A DNA stretch of 64,000 bases from Brevibacillus sp. DP1.3A (GCF_013284245.2 NZ_CP085876.1:1499001-1563000); one strand, 5' to 3'; positions 34,903 to 44,231 are shown, counted from the stretch's first letter. Made by a program: numbers and translations. The notes: generated by a model from the sequence alone, not told the origin.

Positions 34903-35885
34903 CACGCAGACAAAGTATTGCACCTGTCTTACTGCTGTTGCTCATCGTCACCGCTATTATCAGCATCGGGACTGGGGCGGTGTCCATATCGCCGCGTGAG
35001 GTAGTCGAGTCACTTTTTGGGACGGGGACGAAAAATCACAGCTTTATTATTGGCGAGTATCGTTTGCCGCGCATTGTCTTAGGCATGCTGGCTGGAGCAG
35101 GTTTGGCGGTATCCGGGGCTATTTTACAAGGAATGATTCGCAATCCGTTGGCCTCTCCTGACGTAATCGGCATCACCAAAGGGGCGGGGCTAGCATCTGC
35201 CATCGTCATTTTTCTTTTTCCCAAATCTCCGGCTTATTTGCTACCGTTGGCAGCATTTGGGGGTGCGGCAGTTGTCGCTGCTATTTTGTATGTATATACC
35301 GCGCGAAAACGCGTTCAGCCCGCTACTCTAGCACTGGTAGGGATCGCGATCGGGGTCATTTGTCAGGCGGGCATCCAATACCTGATGGTCAAAAATCCGG
35401 GTGATGTCAATGCGGCACTGCTCTGGATGGCAGGCAGCTTGTGGGGACGGGGATGGGAACACGTATGGGCGGTGCTTCCGTGGATACTCGTCTTTTTACC
35501 AATTGCTTATTTATTGGCGTACCGGCTCGACGTACTGTCTCTTGGAGATGATGTAGCAGAAGGCTTGGGCGAGGATGTGACGAGACTGCGTGTTGTACTT
35601 TTGGTAACCTCTGTCGCACTCGCTGGAGCATGTGTGGCGGTTGTCGGTTCCATCGGGTTCGTGGGTTTGCTCTCACCGCATATCGCTCGTCGATTGGTAG
35701 GTGGGAAGCACGCACTTCTTCTCCCGGTCGCTGCTCTGCTCGGTGCTACGCTCATGGTCGCCGCTGATGGGCTAGGCAGATGGCTTTTGCCGCCGATGGA
35801 GGTTCCCGTGGGCATCGTGACAGCTGTCATTGGAGCTCCGTATTTCTTGTATTTGATCGGACGAGAGAAAAGAAGAGGAGTATAA
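34899..35885 (+). CDS. FecCD-type iron-siderophore permease, subunit 2
   Basis: A 328-residue partner permease. YRLPRIVLGMLAGAGLAVSG, GMIRNPLASPDVIG and GSIGFVGLLSPHIAR are present. Its ATG overlaps the stop of subunit 1 (ATGA), so translation is coupled. A terminator follows directly, and no ATPase gene is present, which implies an ATPase encoded elsewhere, such as a YusV homologue. Confidence 0.92.
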   Translation: MTRRQSIAPVLLLLLIVTAIISIGTGAVSISPREVVESLFGTGTKNHSFIIGEYRLPRIVLGMLAGAGLAVSGAILQGMIRNPLASPDVIGITKGAGLASAIVIFLFPKSPAYLLPLAAFGGAAVVAAILYVYTARKRVQPATLALVGIAIGVICQAGIQYLMVKNPGDVNAALLWMAGSLWGRGWEHVWAVLPWILVFLPIAYLLAYRLDVLSLGDDVAEGLGEDVTRLRVVLLVTSVALAGACVAVVGSIGFVGLLSPHIARRLVGGKHALLLPVAALLGATLMVAADGLGRWLLPPMEVPVGIVTAVIGAPYFLYLIGREKRRGV

Positions 35886-35891
35886 AAGAAG

Positions 35892-35944
35892 GGACCGAAT
35901 CTTGCAAAAGGACGTGCTTGCGAGATTCGGTCCTGCTTGTTTCT
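35892..35944 (+). terminator. Terminator after the siderophore permeases
   Basis: GGACCGAATCT (35892-35902) and AGATTCGGTCC (35923-35933) pair perfectly and are followed by TGCTTGTTTC. Confidence 0.78.
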
Positions 35945-35959
35945 CTTAAGAGAAACAAT
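35938..35959. repeat. 22-bp perfect palindrome
   Basis: TTGTTTCTCTT (35938-35948) is followed directly by its exact complement (35949-35959). There is no loop, so it is more like a protein-binding site than a terminator. It lies between the convergent permease and iminopeptidase genes. Confidence 0.6.
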
Positions 35960-36000
35960 GGTAAAATATAGTAGGTGGAGCCGGCGAGGCTGCGGCGTTT

Positions 36001-36879
36001 TTATTTCGTATCTGCTTTTTGCAAAAAGCTGCGGATGACTTGCACGTATTCGTCTGTCTCTTCCAGATAGCCGACATGTGAGCTGTTTTCAAAGACATGG
36101 AGCTCGGCGTTTGGCACCAGAGACTGATAATAACCTGTCGATTCAGGCGTCGCTTCATCATGACGGCCACAAACGAACAGGGAAGGGATGTTTATTTGAT
36201 GCAGCTTGGGTGTGTAGTCGAATGTTTTGAGATTCCCTGTCGGGCAAAATTCAGACGGCCCCCACATCGTCATGTACACTTCTTTGTTCGCTTTTGGACG
36301 GCTTTCTGTCATGACTGTTGGCATTGGATCAAGGCGGCACACATGGCGCTTGTAGTATTCCTTCATGGCATCCTGGTATTCTTGTGAATCAGTTGTGCCC
36401 TGCTCCTCGTGTGTGGCGATGGTTTGTTGTACATCCACTGGCAATTGCTCGATTAAACGATCTGCGTCCTGTTTCCAACGCTCTGCGCTCAGGCATGGGC
36501 TGGAGAAGATGATGCTCTGTACCCCTTCCGGCTTGGCATCCACCAAATAAGCTGCTGCCAGCATCGTGCCCCACGAGTGCCCCAGGATGTAAACCTCTTT
36601 TAAGCCAAGGGCTTGTCTGATGCAAGCCAGCTCTTCCACAAAGCGTTCGGTTTTCCAAAGAGTCAGATCAGTCGGGCGATCGGAATTTCCTGACCCTAGC
36701 TGATCGTAGAAAATAACGGGTCTGTCGTTGCCTAGGACTTGAAGCGTTGATTTGAGCGGATCATGGGTATTGCCAGGTCCTCCGTGAAGGACGATCAGAG
36801 GCGTTTTCTCCCCTTCTCCGACACGACTGTACCATACTCTTCCGCCAGGAACGTCAATATAGCCTTCTTGCATACTCAT
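36001..36879 (-). CDS. pip: Proline iminopeptidase
   Basis: An alpha/beta hydrolase of 292 residues that removes N-terminal proline from peptides. [10 protein letters not shown] (oxyanion loop), GHSWGT with Ser102, the Asp in [10 protein letters not shown] and the His in NSSHVGYLE give the S33 catalytic triad. The frame opens at a GTG at 36894, but GTGGAGG lies 8 bases before the ATG at 36879, the likely start. It is a single gene on the opposite strand. Confidence 0.88.
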   Translation of the reverse strand: MSMQEGYIDVPGGRVWYSRVGEGEKTPLIVLHGGPGNTHDPLKSTLQVLGNDRPVIFYDQLGSGNSDRPTDLTLWKTERFVEELACIRQALGLKEVYILGHSWGTMLAAAYLVDAKPEGVQSIIFSSPCLSAERWKQDADRLIEQLPVDVQQTIATHEEQGTTDSQEYQDAMKEYYKRHVCRLDPMPTVMTESRPKANKEVYMTMWGPSEFCPTGNLKTFDYTPKLHQINIPSLFVCGRHDEATPESTGYYQSLVPNAELHVFENSSHVGYLEETDEYVQVIRSFLQKADTK

Positions 36880-37053
36880 CGATAATGCCTCCACTTCAGG
36901 TTCATACTGATCTCTTCTTCTATCAATATAGCATATGGAATTGTTTTTACACTTTTTTTAGAATTGATTTAGAGCGTGTTTAGACCCTCTATTTATCATC
37001 ACTGGTATAGGAAGCGATGAAGATTGCTTTCGATGAAAATAGGAGGGATCAAC

Positions 37054-37953
37054 ATGCGAAAAAAATGGTTGGGTATCAGCTTGTCGGTTGGAATCACAGG
37101 AGCATTGATTTGGGGATACGGGGCATCTGCGAGTGCGGATAGCACGACGATGGGCGTATATGAATCAGCCCTGCATCAAACGAAGGAAGCGAAGAACATG
37201 ACCGCCCACGCACAGTTAACGCTCACAGACAACGGAGCGAAGCTGCTCACACTGGAGGGAGTCGCAAAGATCGATCATAACCAGCACATCGGAAATGTAG
37301 ATGCGACTTTTACAGACACGCTGGGCGAGAAAAGCATGCAAGCCTTTCTGGAAAAGGATCAAGTTGTGGTTAAAAAAGGGGATAGTAACGTTTATCGGGT
37401 CATGGAAAAAATGGATAGAGGACACCAATCAGAAAATGACGTCGATAACAATCGCGGGGCCATGATGCATAAGCTGTTTGCTACGGTATTCGGCGATCTT
37501 GGAAAAAACGCGACCGTTGAGAATCTACCGGATGGAGGCAAGCGTACATCGCTTCAGCTCTCCGAAGAGCAAATTCCGGCATTTATCCAGGTAGCCGGAC
37601 CTATTATCTACGATAAGCTCGCCGAACATAGTCAAGAAGCGTCTTCCTCTGAAAACCATCTATCTGTCCAACTTCCTCGTTTGCAAATTCAAGTAGACCA
37701 AGTTTTGCTGAACGCCAAGATCGACGAAAAAAATCAGATCGAACAGCAATCGGCTGTGGTGTACCTCTCAGGAACGGACGCGTCTGGGAAAGAGCACAAG
37801 CTCCAGCTTTCTTTGGATATCCGCTTGTCCGATCTGGGTACGACCACACCTGATCGCATTGATCTTACTGGCAAGCAAGTCGAGAAGGTTTCCCGCGAGG
37901 ATATGAAGAACAAATGGAGAACAGGCTGGACGAAGCATTCCGATTCCGAGTAA
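37054..37953 (+). CDS. Secreted protein of unknown function linked to a two-component system
   Basis: A 299-residue exported protein with a signal peptide ending near SASA (residue 26). The rest alternates strands and charged loops without recognised motifs. AGGAGGG supports the ATG at 37054 over an upstream ATG at 37033. It is 27 bases upstream of the histidine kinase, so it may be a ligand, accessory or target of that system. It resembles DUF6612-like lipoprotein-fold proteins (LolA-type), but I am not certain. Confidence 0.7.
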   Translation: MRKKWLGISLSVGITGALIWGYGASASADSTTMGVYESALHQTKEAKNMTAHAQLTLTDNGAKLLTLEGVAKIDHNQHIGNVDATFTDTLGEKSMQAFLEKDQVVVKKGDSNVYRVMEKMDRGHQSENDVDNNRGAMMHKLFATVFGDLGKNATVENLPDGGKRTSLQLSEEQIPAFIQVAGPIIYDKLAEHSQEASSSENHLSVQLPRLQIQVDQVLLNAKIDEKNQIEQQSAVVYLSGTDASGKEHKLQLSLDIRLSDLGTTTPDRIDLTGKQVEKVSREDMKNKWRTGWTKHSDSE

Positions 37954-37980
37954 ACCATGACTGCAAGGGGGTGATGAACC

Positions 37981-39438
37981 ATGTCGATCAAAACAAGACT
38001 TTTGCTTTCCTATATTGCCATGATTATTATCCCCCTTGTTTTGTTTGGATTGGTGGCATCGGGATTGGCGAATTACTTTTGGGGGGAACGAGAAGCAGGC
38101 AAACCGTTCCTTCGTGATACGCTCAATAAACGAGACGAGTTGTTTGCTGGTGTCACATTCATGGCCAAATACGCTCCCGAACAATTGACGAACCAGAACA
38201 TGCTGACAGAGACGGATGAGCAGCTACAAGCAGTTGGCGGTGCATTGATACTGACAAAGGACGAAAAAGTACTATTCTTCTCCCAGTCTATTGATAGCGC
38301 TGACTTGCCTGACTATTTGCAGGATCAGCCGGATCAAGAGCGTATGCACAGCTGGCAGCAGTTTAAACAGGACGGCTACACGTTTGATACGTACGAGTTC
38401 ACTTTTGCTGATCAGAGTAAAGGAAAGCTCTACTTCCTTGCGAATTCTTTCCCATTTATGCAGACAGGCATTTATTTTTTTATCGCATTGATTCTCAGTC
38501 TTTTAACGATTGTGGCGCTGACGAACGGTGTACTAACGTTTCTTGTTTCGCGCAGTATCATTCGACCGTTGTACGCCTTAAAGCAGGCAGCGAACGAAAT
38601 TAAAGAAGGCAATCTAGAGCATCCTGTTCAACTCCATCGCAAAGATGAACTAGGAGAGCTGGGAGAAGCATTTGAAGAGATGCGTGGCAGATTGTATGAT
38701 TCTATCCACTTGCAGCTTCAGTATGAGGAAAATCGTAAACAACTGATTTCCAGTATTTCGCACGATCTAAAAACACCCATAACAGGAATCAAAGCCTGTG
38801 TGGAAGCAGTTCAGGAAGGAATTGCGGATACGGAAGCGAAGCGGGAAAAATATATGAAGATGATTGCCATCAAATCGGAACAGATGGATCGTCTGATTGA
38901 TGAGCTATTTTTATTCTCGAGACTGGATTTGAACAAGCTTCCCTTTCACTTTGAAGAAGTCGATATGCGAGCATATATGGCTCAGTTTGCCGAGGAGCTG
39001 CGGCTAGACCCGCGGATGAACGGCGTTCCTATTCGTTATGACGAGCATAATGAAAGTCCGATTCCAGTCATGGCTGACCAGGAAAAACTCCATCGCGTGC
39101 TCATGAATATCGTGGACAATAGCCTGAAGTACTTGAACAAGGACGAGAAGCTGATCCGATTGGAAGTGGAGAAAGCTGAAGGTGAAGTGATCGTGGCGAT
39201 ATCCGACAATGGGACAGGGATTGAAAAAGAAGCAATGCCCCATATTTTTGATCGCTTTTATCGGGCGGATCCTTCACGTAATTTGGCCATGGGAGGCAGT
39301 GGTCTTGGACTCGCCATCGTCAAACAAATTGTGGAGGGGCACGGTGGTCGAGTATGGGCGGAGAGTGAGAGCGGACGCGGGACCCGCATTTGTTTTACCT
39401 TGCCAGATCTCAAGAGAGCAGGGGTTGACACGGAATGA
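37981..39438 (+). CDS. Sensor histidine kinase
   Basis: A 485-residue kinase with a membrane segment (about 8-30), an external domain of about 130 residues and a second segment (about 163-190). HAMP (191-243), HisKA with His261 in SSISHDLKTP and HATPase_c with NIVDNSLKYL, DNGTGIE and GGSGLGLAI follow. GGGGGTGATG precedes the ATG. The stop overlaps the regulator start as ATGA. Confidence 0.92.
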   Translation: MSIKTRLLLSYIAMIIIPLVLFGLVASGLANYFWGEREAGKPFLRDTLNKRDELFAGVTFMAKYAPEQLTNQNMLTETDEQLQAVGGALILTKDEKVLFFSQSIDSADLPDYLQDQPDQERMHSWQQFKQDGYTFDTYEFTFADQSKGKLYFLANSFPFMQTGIYFFIALILSLLTIVALTNGVLTFLVSRSIIRPLYALKQAANEIKEGNLEHPVQLHRKDELGELGEAFEEMRGRLYDSIHLQLQYEENRKQLISSISHDLKTPITGIKACVEAVQEGIADTEAKREKYMKMIAIKSEQMDRLIDELFLFSRLDLNKLPFHFEEVDMRAYMAQFAEELRLDPRMNGVPIRYDEHNESPIPVMADQEKLHRVLMNIVDNSLKYLNKDEKLIRLEVEKAEGEVIVAISDNGTGIEKEAMPHIFDRFYRADPSRNLAMGGSGLGLAIVKQIVEGHGGRVWAESESGRGTRICFTLPDLKRAGVDTE

Positions 39439-40130
39439 AACACATTTTAATCATTGAAGATGATATGGTGATCGCAGAGGTGCAGAAGGATTACTTGGAG
39501 GCAAACGGCTACTCGGTCGATGTCGCGACTTCCGGCGATACGGGCTTGCAAAAGGCACTGCAAGAGGAGTATGACCTCCTGATTCTAGACCTGATGCTCC
39601 CGATCGTGGATGGCTTCGAAATCTGCAAGCAAGTCCGGAAAGCCAAAAATATTCCGATCCTGCTCGTTTCCGCTAAAAAGGAAGACATTGACAAGATCCG
39701 TGGACTGGGTCTGGGTGCCGACGATCATATCAGCAAGCCTTTTAGCTTGGGAGAACTGGTAGCGAGGGTCAAAGCCCATCTGGCCCGTTACGACCGTCTC
39801 GTCTCCGATTCCAAACCGCGTACGGCAAAAGAGGAGATCAGGCTTCGTGGGATTCGCATCGATAAGCTGGCGAGGAGAGTTTACATTAACGGAAACGAAG
39901 TAGCGTTTACTTCCAAGGAATACGACCTCCTGCTCTTTTTGGTAACCCACCCCAACTGGGTATTTAGCAAAACAGAGCTGTTTGAAAAAATTTGGGGTCT
40001 CGACTCGTACGGGGATATTGCGACGGTGACGGTGCATATCAGCAAGCTGCGGGAAAAAATAGAAAGTGATCCGGCTAAGCCCCAGTACATCGAGACGGTG
40101 TGGGGTGTCGGTTATCGCTTTTTACTATAG
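39435..40130 (+). CDS. OmpR-family response regulator
   Basis: A 231-residue regulator. The receiver domain has Asp52 in LLILDLMLPIVDG, the acidic pocket IIEDD at 7-10 and the Lys in HISKPF. The C-terminal winged helix includes VTVHISKLREKIE and WGVGYRF. It overlaps the kinase by 4 bases and completes the three-gene unit. No terminator is seen before the IS605 element that begins at 40180. Confidence 0.92.
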   Translation: MKHILIIEDDMVIAEVQKDYLEANGYSVDVATSGDTGLQKALQEEYDLLILDLMLPIVDGFEICKQVRKAKNIPILLVSAKKEDIDKIRGLGLGADDHISKPFSLGELVARVKAHLARYDRLVSDSKPRTAKEEIRLRGIRIDKLARRVYINGNEVAFTSKEYDLLLFLVTHPNWVFSKTELFEKIWGLDSYGDIATVTVHISKLREKIESDPAKPQYIETVWGVGYRFLL

Positions 40131-40179
40131 TAGGTGGAAACCTGTGGTAAAGCTTGCGTAACAAAAAAATGCGGTATAC

Positions 40180-40330
40180 TTGAGACTCCCACGGCTAAAG
40201 CCGCAAGCTGACACCTTCGGTATCAGTGGGATTCTTGGGTGGTAGTCGAAAGTGCATTTCTGCTATCCGTAGTTCCCCCAAGTTTAGGGCTGTCTCATCA
40301 GCCCGTCCTAAGACAGTGCGTATAGCATCT
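40180..40330 (-). ncRNA. Right end and omega-RNA region of the IS605 element
   Basis: This leftward region between the tnpB stop and the element end folds as TnpB guide RNAs do. CCCAC and GTGGG close a stem that contains CTGATACC/GGTGTCAG and CGGCT/AGCCG hairpins, and CTTGGG can pair with CCCAAG as a pseudoknot. It ends with TCAA at 40183-40180, the RE cleavage motif of IS608-like elements. GAAT lies before the terminal hairpin as a guide motif. Flanking bases below 40180 would form the guide. Confidence 0.65.
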
Positions 40331-41385
40331 TAGGCTGACAGACTGTTACCATCTGCCACAGGTTGACGCATGATATTGATGGCTCCAACCCGATCACGAT
40401 GCGCATGGAATCCGCATGAACATTCGTACATTCTGTCTTTCGCTTTGTTCTTCTCTCTACAGGCAGGACAAGATTGAGAAGTGTAGGCGGGATTGACCTC
40501 CACAACTTGTATGCCAGCAAGATTTGCTTTGTAGGAGATACATTGTTGAAGTTGATAGAAAGTCCAATTATGCAGGTTCTTTGCGTTTTTACGGTTTGTT
40601 CTTGCCGTCTTGCGAATATTCTCTAGTCGTTCAAGCTTGATGATTGACACACCTTCCTGAATAGCTGTATTGACAATTTGACGACTGATCTTGTGGTTTT
40701 GATCTTTCATCCAACGTTGCTCTTTATTGCCTAACTTCCGAATGGCAGACAATTTTTTGAGTTTACCTAATTGGCGTCTACGCTGTTGGTGCTTTCTTCG
40801 TATGTACTTGTTCTGTCTCCCTTTCCCAAAGAAACAAGTCTTGCCCGTAGAAGTTACTGCAACAGCAGGAACTTTCAAACCAAGATCTATACCCATGATG
40901 TTTTCGTTGATTGTTACGCTTGTAGGCACTTCTACGGAAATTTGAGCGTACCATTTCCCTGACTTTTCAATGATACGCATCAATCCAAATTTTCCTTTGC
41001 ATAACAATTCCCTGTCTCGGCTAGTCATCGTCGCACGAAACGCCGTTTTCTTCGTCTTTCCATCTACAACGATAGGGAAAGCAACTGTATTTTCAGATAC
41101 CGTGTAGTTTTGATTATTGACGAAATATACAGGTTTCTTAAGAATCGGACGACCGCCAAGTTTCTTACTTTTACGAAAAACACTCTTAGCATCACGTATG
41201 GATTGGTTACAGACGGCTGATGGTAGAATAGTTTCAACATTTTTAGTCGTTGTCTTTGGAAACGAACTAAGTTGTGCAGCTTGTTCCGTGAGCAGATTGA
41301 CTACACGAATATATTCCTTTCCTAAATGACGAAGAATATCTGGTTGAGCAGGAAATATACGAATCTTAACGGTTAACACTTGCAT
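40330..41385 (-). CDS. tnpB: RNA-guided nuclease TnpB
   Basis: A 351-residue TnpB. The split RuvC domain retains all catalytic acids: Asp167 in MGIDLGLKV, Glu252 in IIKLERLENI and Asp331 in HAHRDRVGAINIM. A zinc ribbon is formed by Cys306/Cys309 and Cys322/Cys324. The frame opens at 41445, but GGGGGTGA near 41390 supports the ATG at 41385, right after tnpA. TnpB uses the omega-RNA to cut DNA next to a TAM, predicted here to be TTTAC. The enzyme appears intact. Confidence 0.9.
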   Translation of the reverse strand: MQVLTVKIRIFPAQPDILRHLGKEYIRVVNLLTEQAAQLSSFPKTTTKNVETILPSAVCNQSIRDAKSVFRKSKKLGGRPILKKPVYFVNNQNYTVSENTVAFPIVVDGKTKKTAFRATMTSRDRELLCKGKFGLMRIIEKSGKWYAQISVEVPTSVTINENIMGIDLGLKVPAVAVTSTGKTCFFGKGRQNKYIRRKHQQRRRQLGKLKKLSAIRKLGNKEQRWMKDQNHKISRQIVNTAIQEGVSIIKLERLENIRKTARTNRKNAKNLHNWTFYQLQQCISYKANLAGIQVVEVNPAYTSQSCPACREKNKAKDRMYECSCGFHAHRDRVGAINIMRQPVADGNSLSA

Positions 41386-41389
41386 GTGT

Positions 41390-41788
41390 TCACCCCCTTG
41401 TCTTTTGCTGTTCAACATATCTTTTAATCGTTTCGCTGGAAACATTCCCTGCCGTACTTACAAAATATGAACGTGTCCAAAGAGAAGGCAAATGCGCTAG
41501 ATGTTTGAACTCCTCTCTTAATTTTTTAGATGTGACCCCTTTGATTTTTGCCATAATATCAGCAGGACTGAATGTTGGCAAAGCGTTTAAAAAAAGATGA
41601 GTATGGTCTTTGTCTGTTTCGATTGCGATAATCTCTATTTTCAATTCATCGCAAACATCCTTAACTAATTCCTTAAACCTTATTTCTACATCTAATTTGA
41701 GGAATATCTTTTTTCTGTATCGAGGACAAAAAACAAAATGATAGTTAATGAATGATACGGTAGTGGTCGTTCTTCTATAATTATCCAT
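41390..41788 (-). CDS. tnpA: Y1 HUH transposase TnpA (IS200/IS605)
   Basis: A 132-residue single-strand transposase. His62-Thr-His64 in DKDHTHLFL is the HUH metal site and Tyr124 in ETIKRYVEQQ is the nucleophile. NYHFVFCPRYRKKIF near residue 15 is typical. Its stop lies 4 bases before the tnpB start. All active-site residues are present, so the protein could be functional. Confidence 0.92.
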   Translation of the reverse strand: MDNYRRTTTTVSFINYHFVFCPRYRKKIFLKLDVEIRFKELVKDVCDELKIEIIAIETDKDHTHLFLNALPTFSPADIMAKIKGVTSKKLREEFKHLAHLPSLWTRSYFVSTAGNVSSETIKRYVEQQKTRG

Positions 41789-42055
41789 ATACTGATTGTA
41801 TCAGTTCAAATCATTCACTGCAACAAAAACACAAGAAACGTTGGAACATTAACGTGTCTAAAGGCACGCCTGTTCCAATCTCGCTATCATCCCACACCTA
41901 AAGGAGTGGGCTTTCTCGCTCGAAAAATTCTGTAAACACTTGGGTAATTAGTACCAAGTGTTTATTCTGTTTACCATAAATCGACAGACTTATGTAAAAT
42001 ATAGGGCAGATGTCGAATAGTGTGTGAGTAATGCGAGCTAAGGGAGACACAGATC

Positions 42056-43051
42056 ATGGAGAGAAAAATCAAAATCCTCGGAACAGGGAAATACATGCCC
42101 ACTCGGCGAGTGACAGCGGCAGAACTAGAAGAAAAGCTGGGACTTGCGGCTGGATGGGTAGAGAAAAAATCCGGGGTAAGCGTCAGGCATTTTGTGACGA
42201 ACGAAACGGCAGCACAGATGGGAGCCATTGCTGCTAGGCGTGCTTTGGAAGCGGCGGGCCTCTCCCTTCACGATATCGATTGTATCGTATGTGCAAGCGG
42301 GACGGCGCAGCAGGAAATCCCATGCACGGCTGCCTTGATTCAGGAAGAGCTTCAACTAAGCAAAACAGGTATTCCTTGCTTTGATATAAATGCGACATGC
42401 CTAAGCTTTGTCACTGCACTTGATGTGATGTCGTGCCAGATGGCGGTTGGTATTTACGAGCGAGTCTTGATCATTTCGTCAGAGATATCCTCCGCAGGTT
42501 TGAATTGGGAGCAAAAAGAGAGCTGCGTGCTGTTCGGAGATGGAGCTGCGGCTGTTGTCATCGGCAGGACGCCAGAAACAGAAAGCTCCCGCATCTTGGG
42601 TTCAAGTATGAAAACATATAGTGAAGGAGCACATTATTCCGAAATACGGGGTGGCGGTACGTTGATCCACCCGAGCCAATTTGCGCAAGGAAGAGAAGCA
42701 GACTTTGCATTTGATATGGACGGACGGAAAATTTTTCGCCTGACCTCGCAGTTGATTACCGGATTTGTGGATCGCTTGCTGTCCTCAGCCTCCATAACCA
42801 AGGAGCAAATTCGTACTGTCGTTCCTCATCAGGCCAGTGGGATGGCGATGCGGATCATGGCAGGTAAGCTCGGATTTAGCGACCAGCAAATGGTGAACAT
42901 TCTGGCAGAGCACGGCAATGTCATCGCAGCTTCGATCCCGATGGCGCTGCATGAAGCGATTAGGCAGAATCGGGTACAGCGAGGCGATCACCTGATGCTG
43001 CTGGGCACATCTGCCGGCTTGTCACTCGGGGGAATTGTGCTTGAATACTAA
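42056..43051 (+). CDS. Beta-ketoacyl-ACP synthase III-like condensing enzyme
   Basis: A 331-residue thiolase-fold enzyme with the KAS III triad: Cys115 in FDINATCLSF, His258 in VVPHQASGMA and Asn288 in EHGNVIAAS. It has the length of FabH and OleA. Housekeeping FabH is normally next to fab genes; here it heads a block of six tightly packed genes with an OleD-like reductase, so a head-to-head or chain-starting condensation in a secondary pathway is likely. GGGAG lies about 9 bases before the ATG. Confidence 0.87.
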   Translation: MERKIKILGTGKYMPTRRVTAAELEEKLGLAAGWVEKKSGVSVRHFVTNETAAQMGAIAARRALEAAGLSLHDIDCIVCASGTAQQEIPCTAALIQEELQLSKTGIPCFDINATCLSFVTALDVMSCQMAVGIYERVLIISSEISSAGLNWEQKESCVLFGDGAAAVVIGRTPETESSRILGSSMKTYSEGAHYSEIRGGGTLIHPSQFAQGREADFAFDMDGRKIFRLTSQLITGFVDRLLSSASITKEQIRTVVPHQASGMAMRIMAGKLGFSDQQMVNILAEHGNVIAASIPMALHEAIRQNRVQRGDHLMLLGTSAGLSLGGIVLEY

Positions 43052-44216
43052 ACAATCAGTCTTGCTGACAGGAGGACGAGCTCCAGCTACGTTAGAGCTG
43101 GCGCGCTTGCTGGGTTCTGCGGGACATCGGGTCATTGTAGCGGAGAGTGCGCGGCGACATTTATGCCAGCACTCTCGTTATGTAGAGCGTTCCTATCAAG
43201 TGCCTCCTCCCCGTCAGCAGCCCGATGCTTATATCGAAAAGCTGTGCGAAATCATGCAGGGTGAGCGCATCGATCTTTTGATCCCGACTTGCGAGGAAAT
43301 ATTCTACGTCTCGCGCGGGCGGGATCGCTTGCTTGACTTTGGTGAAGTGCTTGTAGAAGGAATCGAGGTACTACGTTCGCTGCACGACAAATGGCTTTTT
43401 ACCGAAATGGCGCGCGAGGTGGGAGCACTGGTTCCACAGACGGTTCGGGTACAATCTCCGGCTCAATTGCGGGAGGCCATGTTGCAAGCAAGGGCACCAG
43501 TTGTGCTGAAGCCCGTCTATTCTCGCTTCGCAGCTCACGTACAGATCGTGGCAGACCCATCCTCTGCGGTAGAGCAGTCCACGCTACCCGAACCGACAGT
43601 TAAGCAACCATGGTTAGTCCAACAGTTTATAAAAGGGAAACAGGTGTGCAGCTACGCTGTTGCTCGTGATGGACAGCTCACCTTGTACGCCGATTATGAA
43701 ACAACACATACAGCAGGGCAGGGTGCCTCGATTCACTTTGCCTATTCAGCCCATCCACAGGTAAGGGACTTTGTTAGTCGCTTCGTGCAACGGCATACGT
43801 TTAGCGGACAAATCGCATTTGATTTCATTGAGAATGAGCAGGGAGAGTTATACGTGATCGAATGTAATCCACGCCTGACAAGTGGTGTGCATTTGTTTGC
43901 GGGACAGCAAGAGGCTGCGGCTGCTTATTTTTCGGATCGGGGAAAAACCGTTGTTCCTGCTGGAAAACAAGCTTGCATGCTTGGGATGGCGATGCTGACA
44001 TACGGCCTTGCTGGCATGACGAATGGCAAGAAGGCAAAGCGTTGGGTGAGCGACCTGCTTTCTGCGAGGGATGTACTGTTTCGGCGGGATGATCCGGGGC
44101 CTTTTTTTGATCAGTTCTCCATGCTGGCAGATTTGGCTTGGCAGAGCTTTCGAACGAGAAAAAGCATGATCGCTTGCAGTACGAGCGATATCGAATGGAA
44201 CGGAGAAGAGGCGTAA
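43041..44216 (+). CDS. ATP-grasp ligase
   Basis: A roughly 391-residue carboligase-type ATP-grasp protein. An N-terminal Rossmann-like part (LLTGGRAPATLELARLLG) is followed by APVVLKPVYSRFA, WLVQQFIKGKQVCSYA and the metal-binding FDFIENEQGELYVIECNPR. The likely start is a TTG at 43041, with GGGGGA at 43028, overlapping the KAS gene by 11 bases; TTG 43035 is possible. ATP-grasp enzymes join a carboxylate to an amine or thiol through an acyl phosphate. Together with KAS III it suggests an amide or amino-acyl step. Confidence 0.82.
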   Translation: MNTKQSVLLTGGRAPATLELARLLGSAGHRVIVAESARRHLCQHSRYVERSYQVPPPRQQPDAYIEKLCEIMQGERIDLLIPTCEEIFYVSRGRDRLLDFGEVLVEGIEVLRSLHDKWLFTEMAREVGALVPQTVRVQSPAQLREAMLQARAPVVLKPVYSRFAAHVQIVADPSSAVEQSTLPEPTVKQPWLVQQFIKGKQVCSYAVARDGQLTLYADYETTHTAGQGASIHFAYSAHPQVRDFVSRFVQRHTFSGQIAFDFIENEQGELYVIECNPRLTSGVHLFAGQQEAAAAYFSDRGKTVVPAGKQACMLGMAMLTYGLAGMTNGKKAKRWVSDLLSARDVLFRRDDPGPFFDQFSMLADLAWQSFRTRKSMIACSTSDIEWNGEEA

Positions 44217-44231
44217 GGACGTGAGGAAGAA

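Larger units (their letters stand above)
40180..41931 (-). mobile_element. IS605-family insertion sequence (IS608-like), complete
   Basis: The element is 1752 bp and reads leftwards. It has tnpA, tnpB and both ends. The left end begins directly after TTTAC (41936-41932, minus strand), followed by AAAG next to a CCCAC/GTGGG hairpin. The right end has GAAT next to a hairpin and ends in TCAA. TTAC, AAAG, GAAT and TCAA are the cleavage and guide motifs known for IS608. Elements of this type move as single strands and leave no duplication. Confidence 0.85.

Noticed and set aside
41789..42040. Repeated hairpins near 41840-41930 considered as CRISPR-like repeats
   Set aside because: They are explained by the left-end hairpins of the IS605 element; no spaced repeat series exists.
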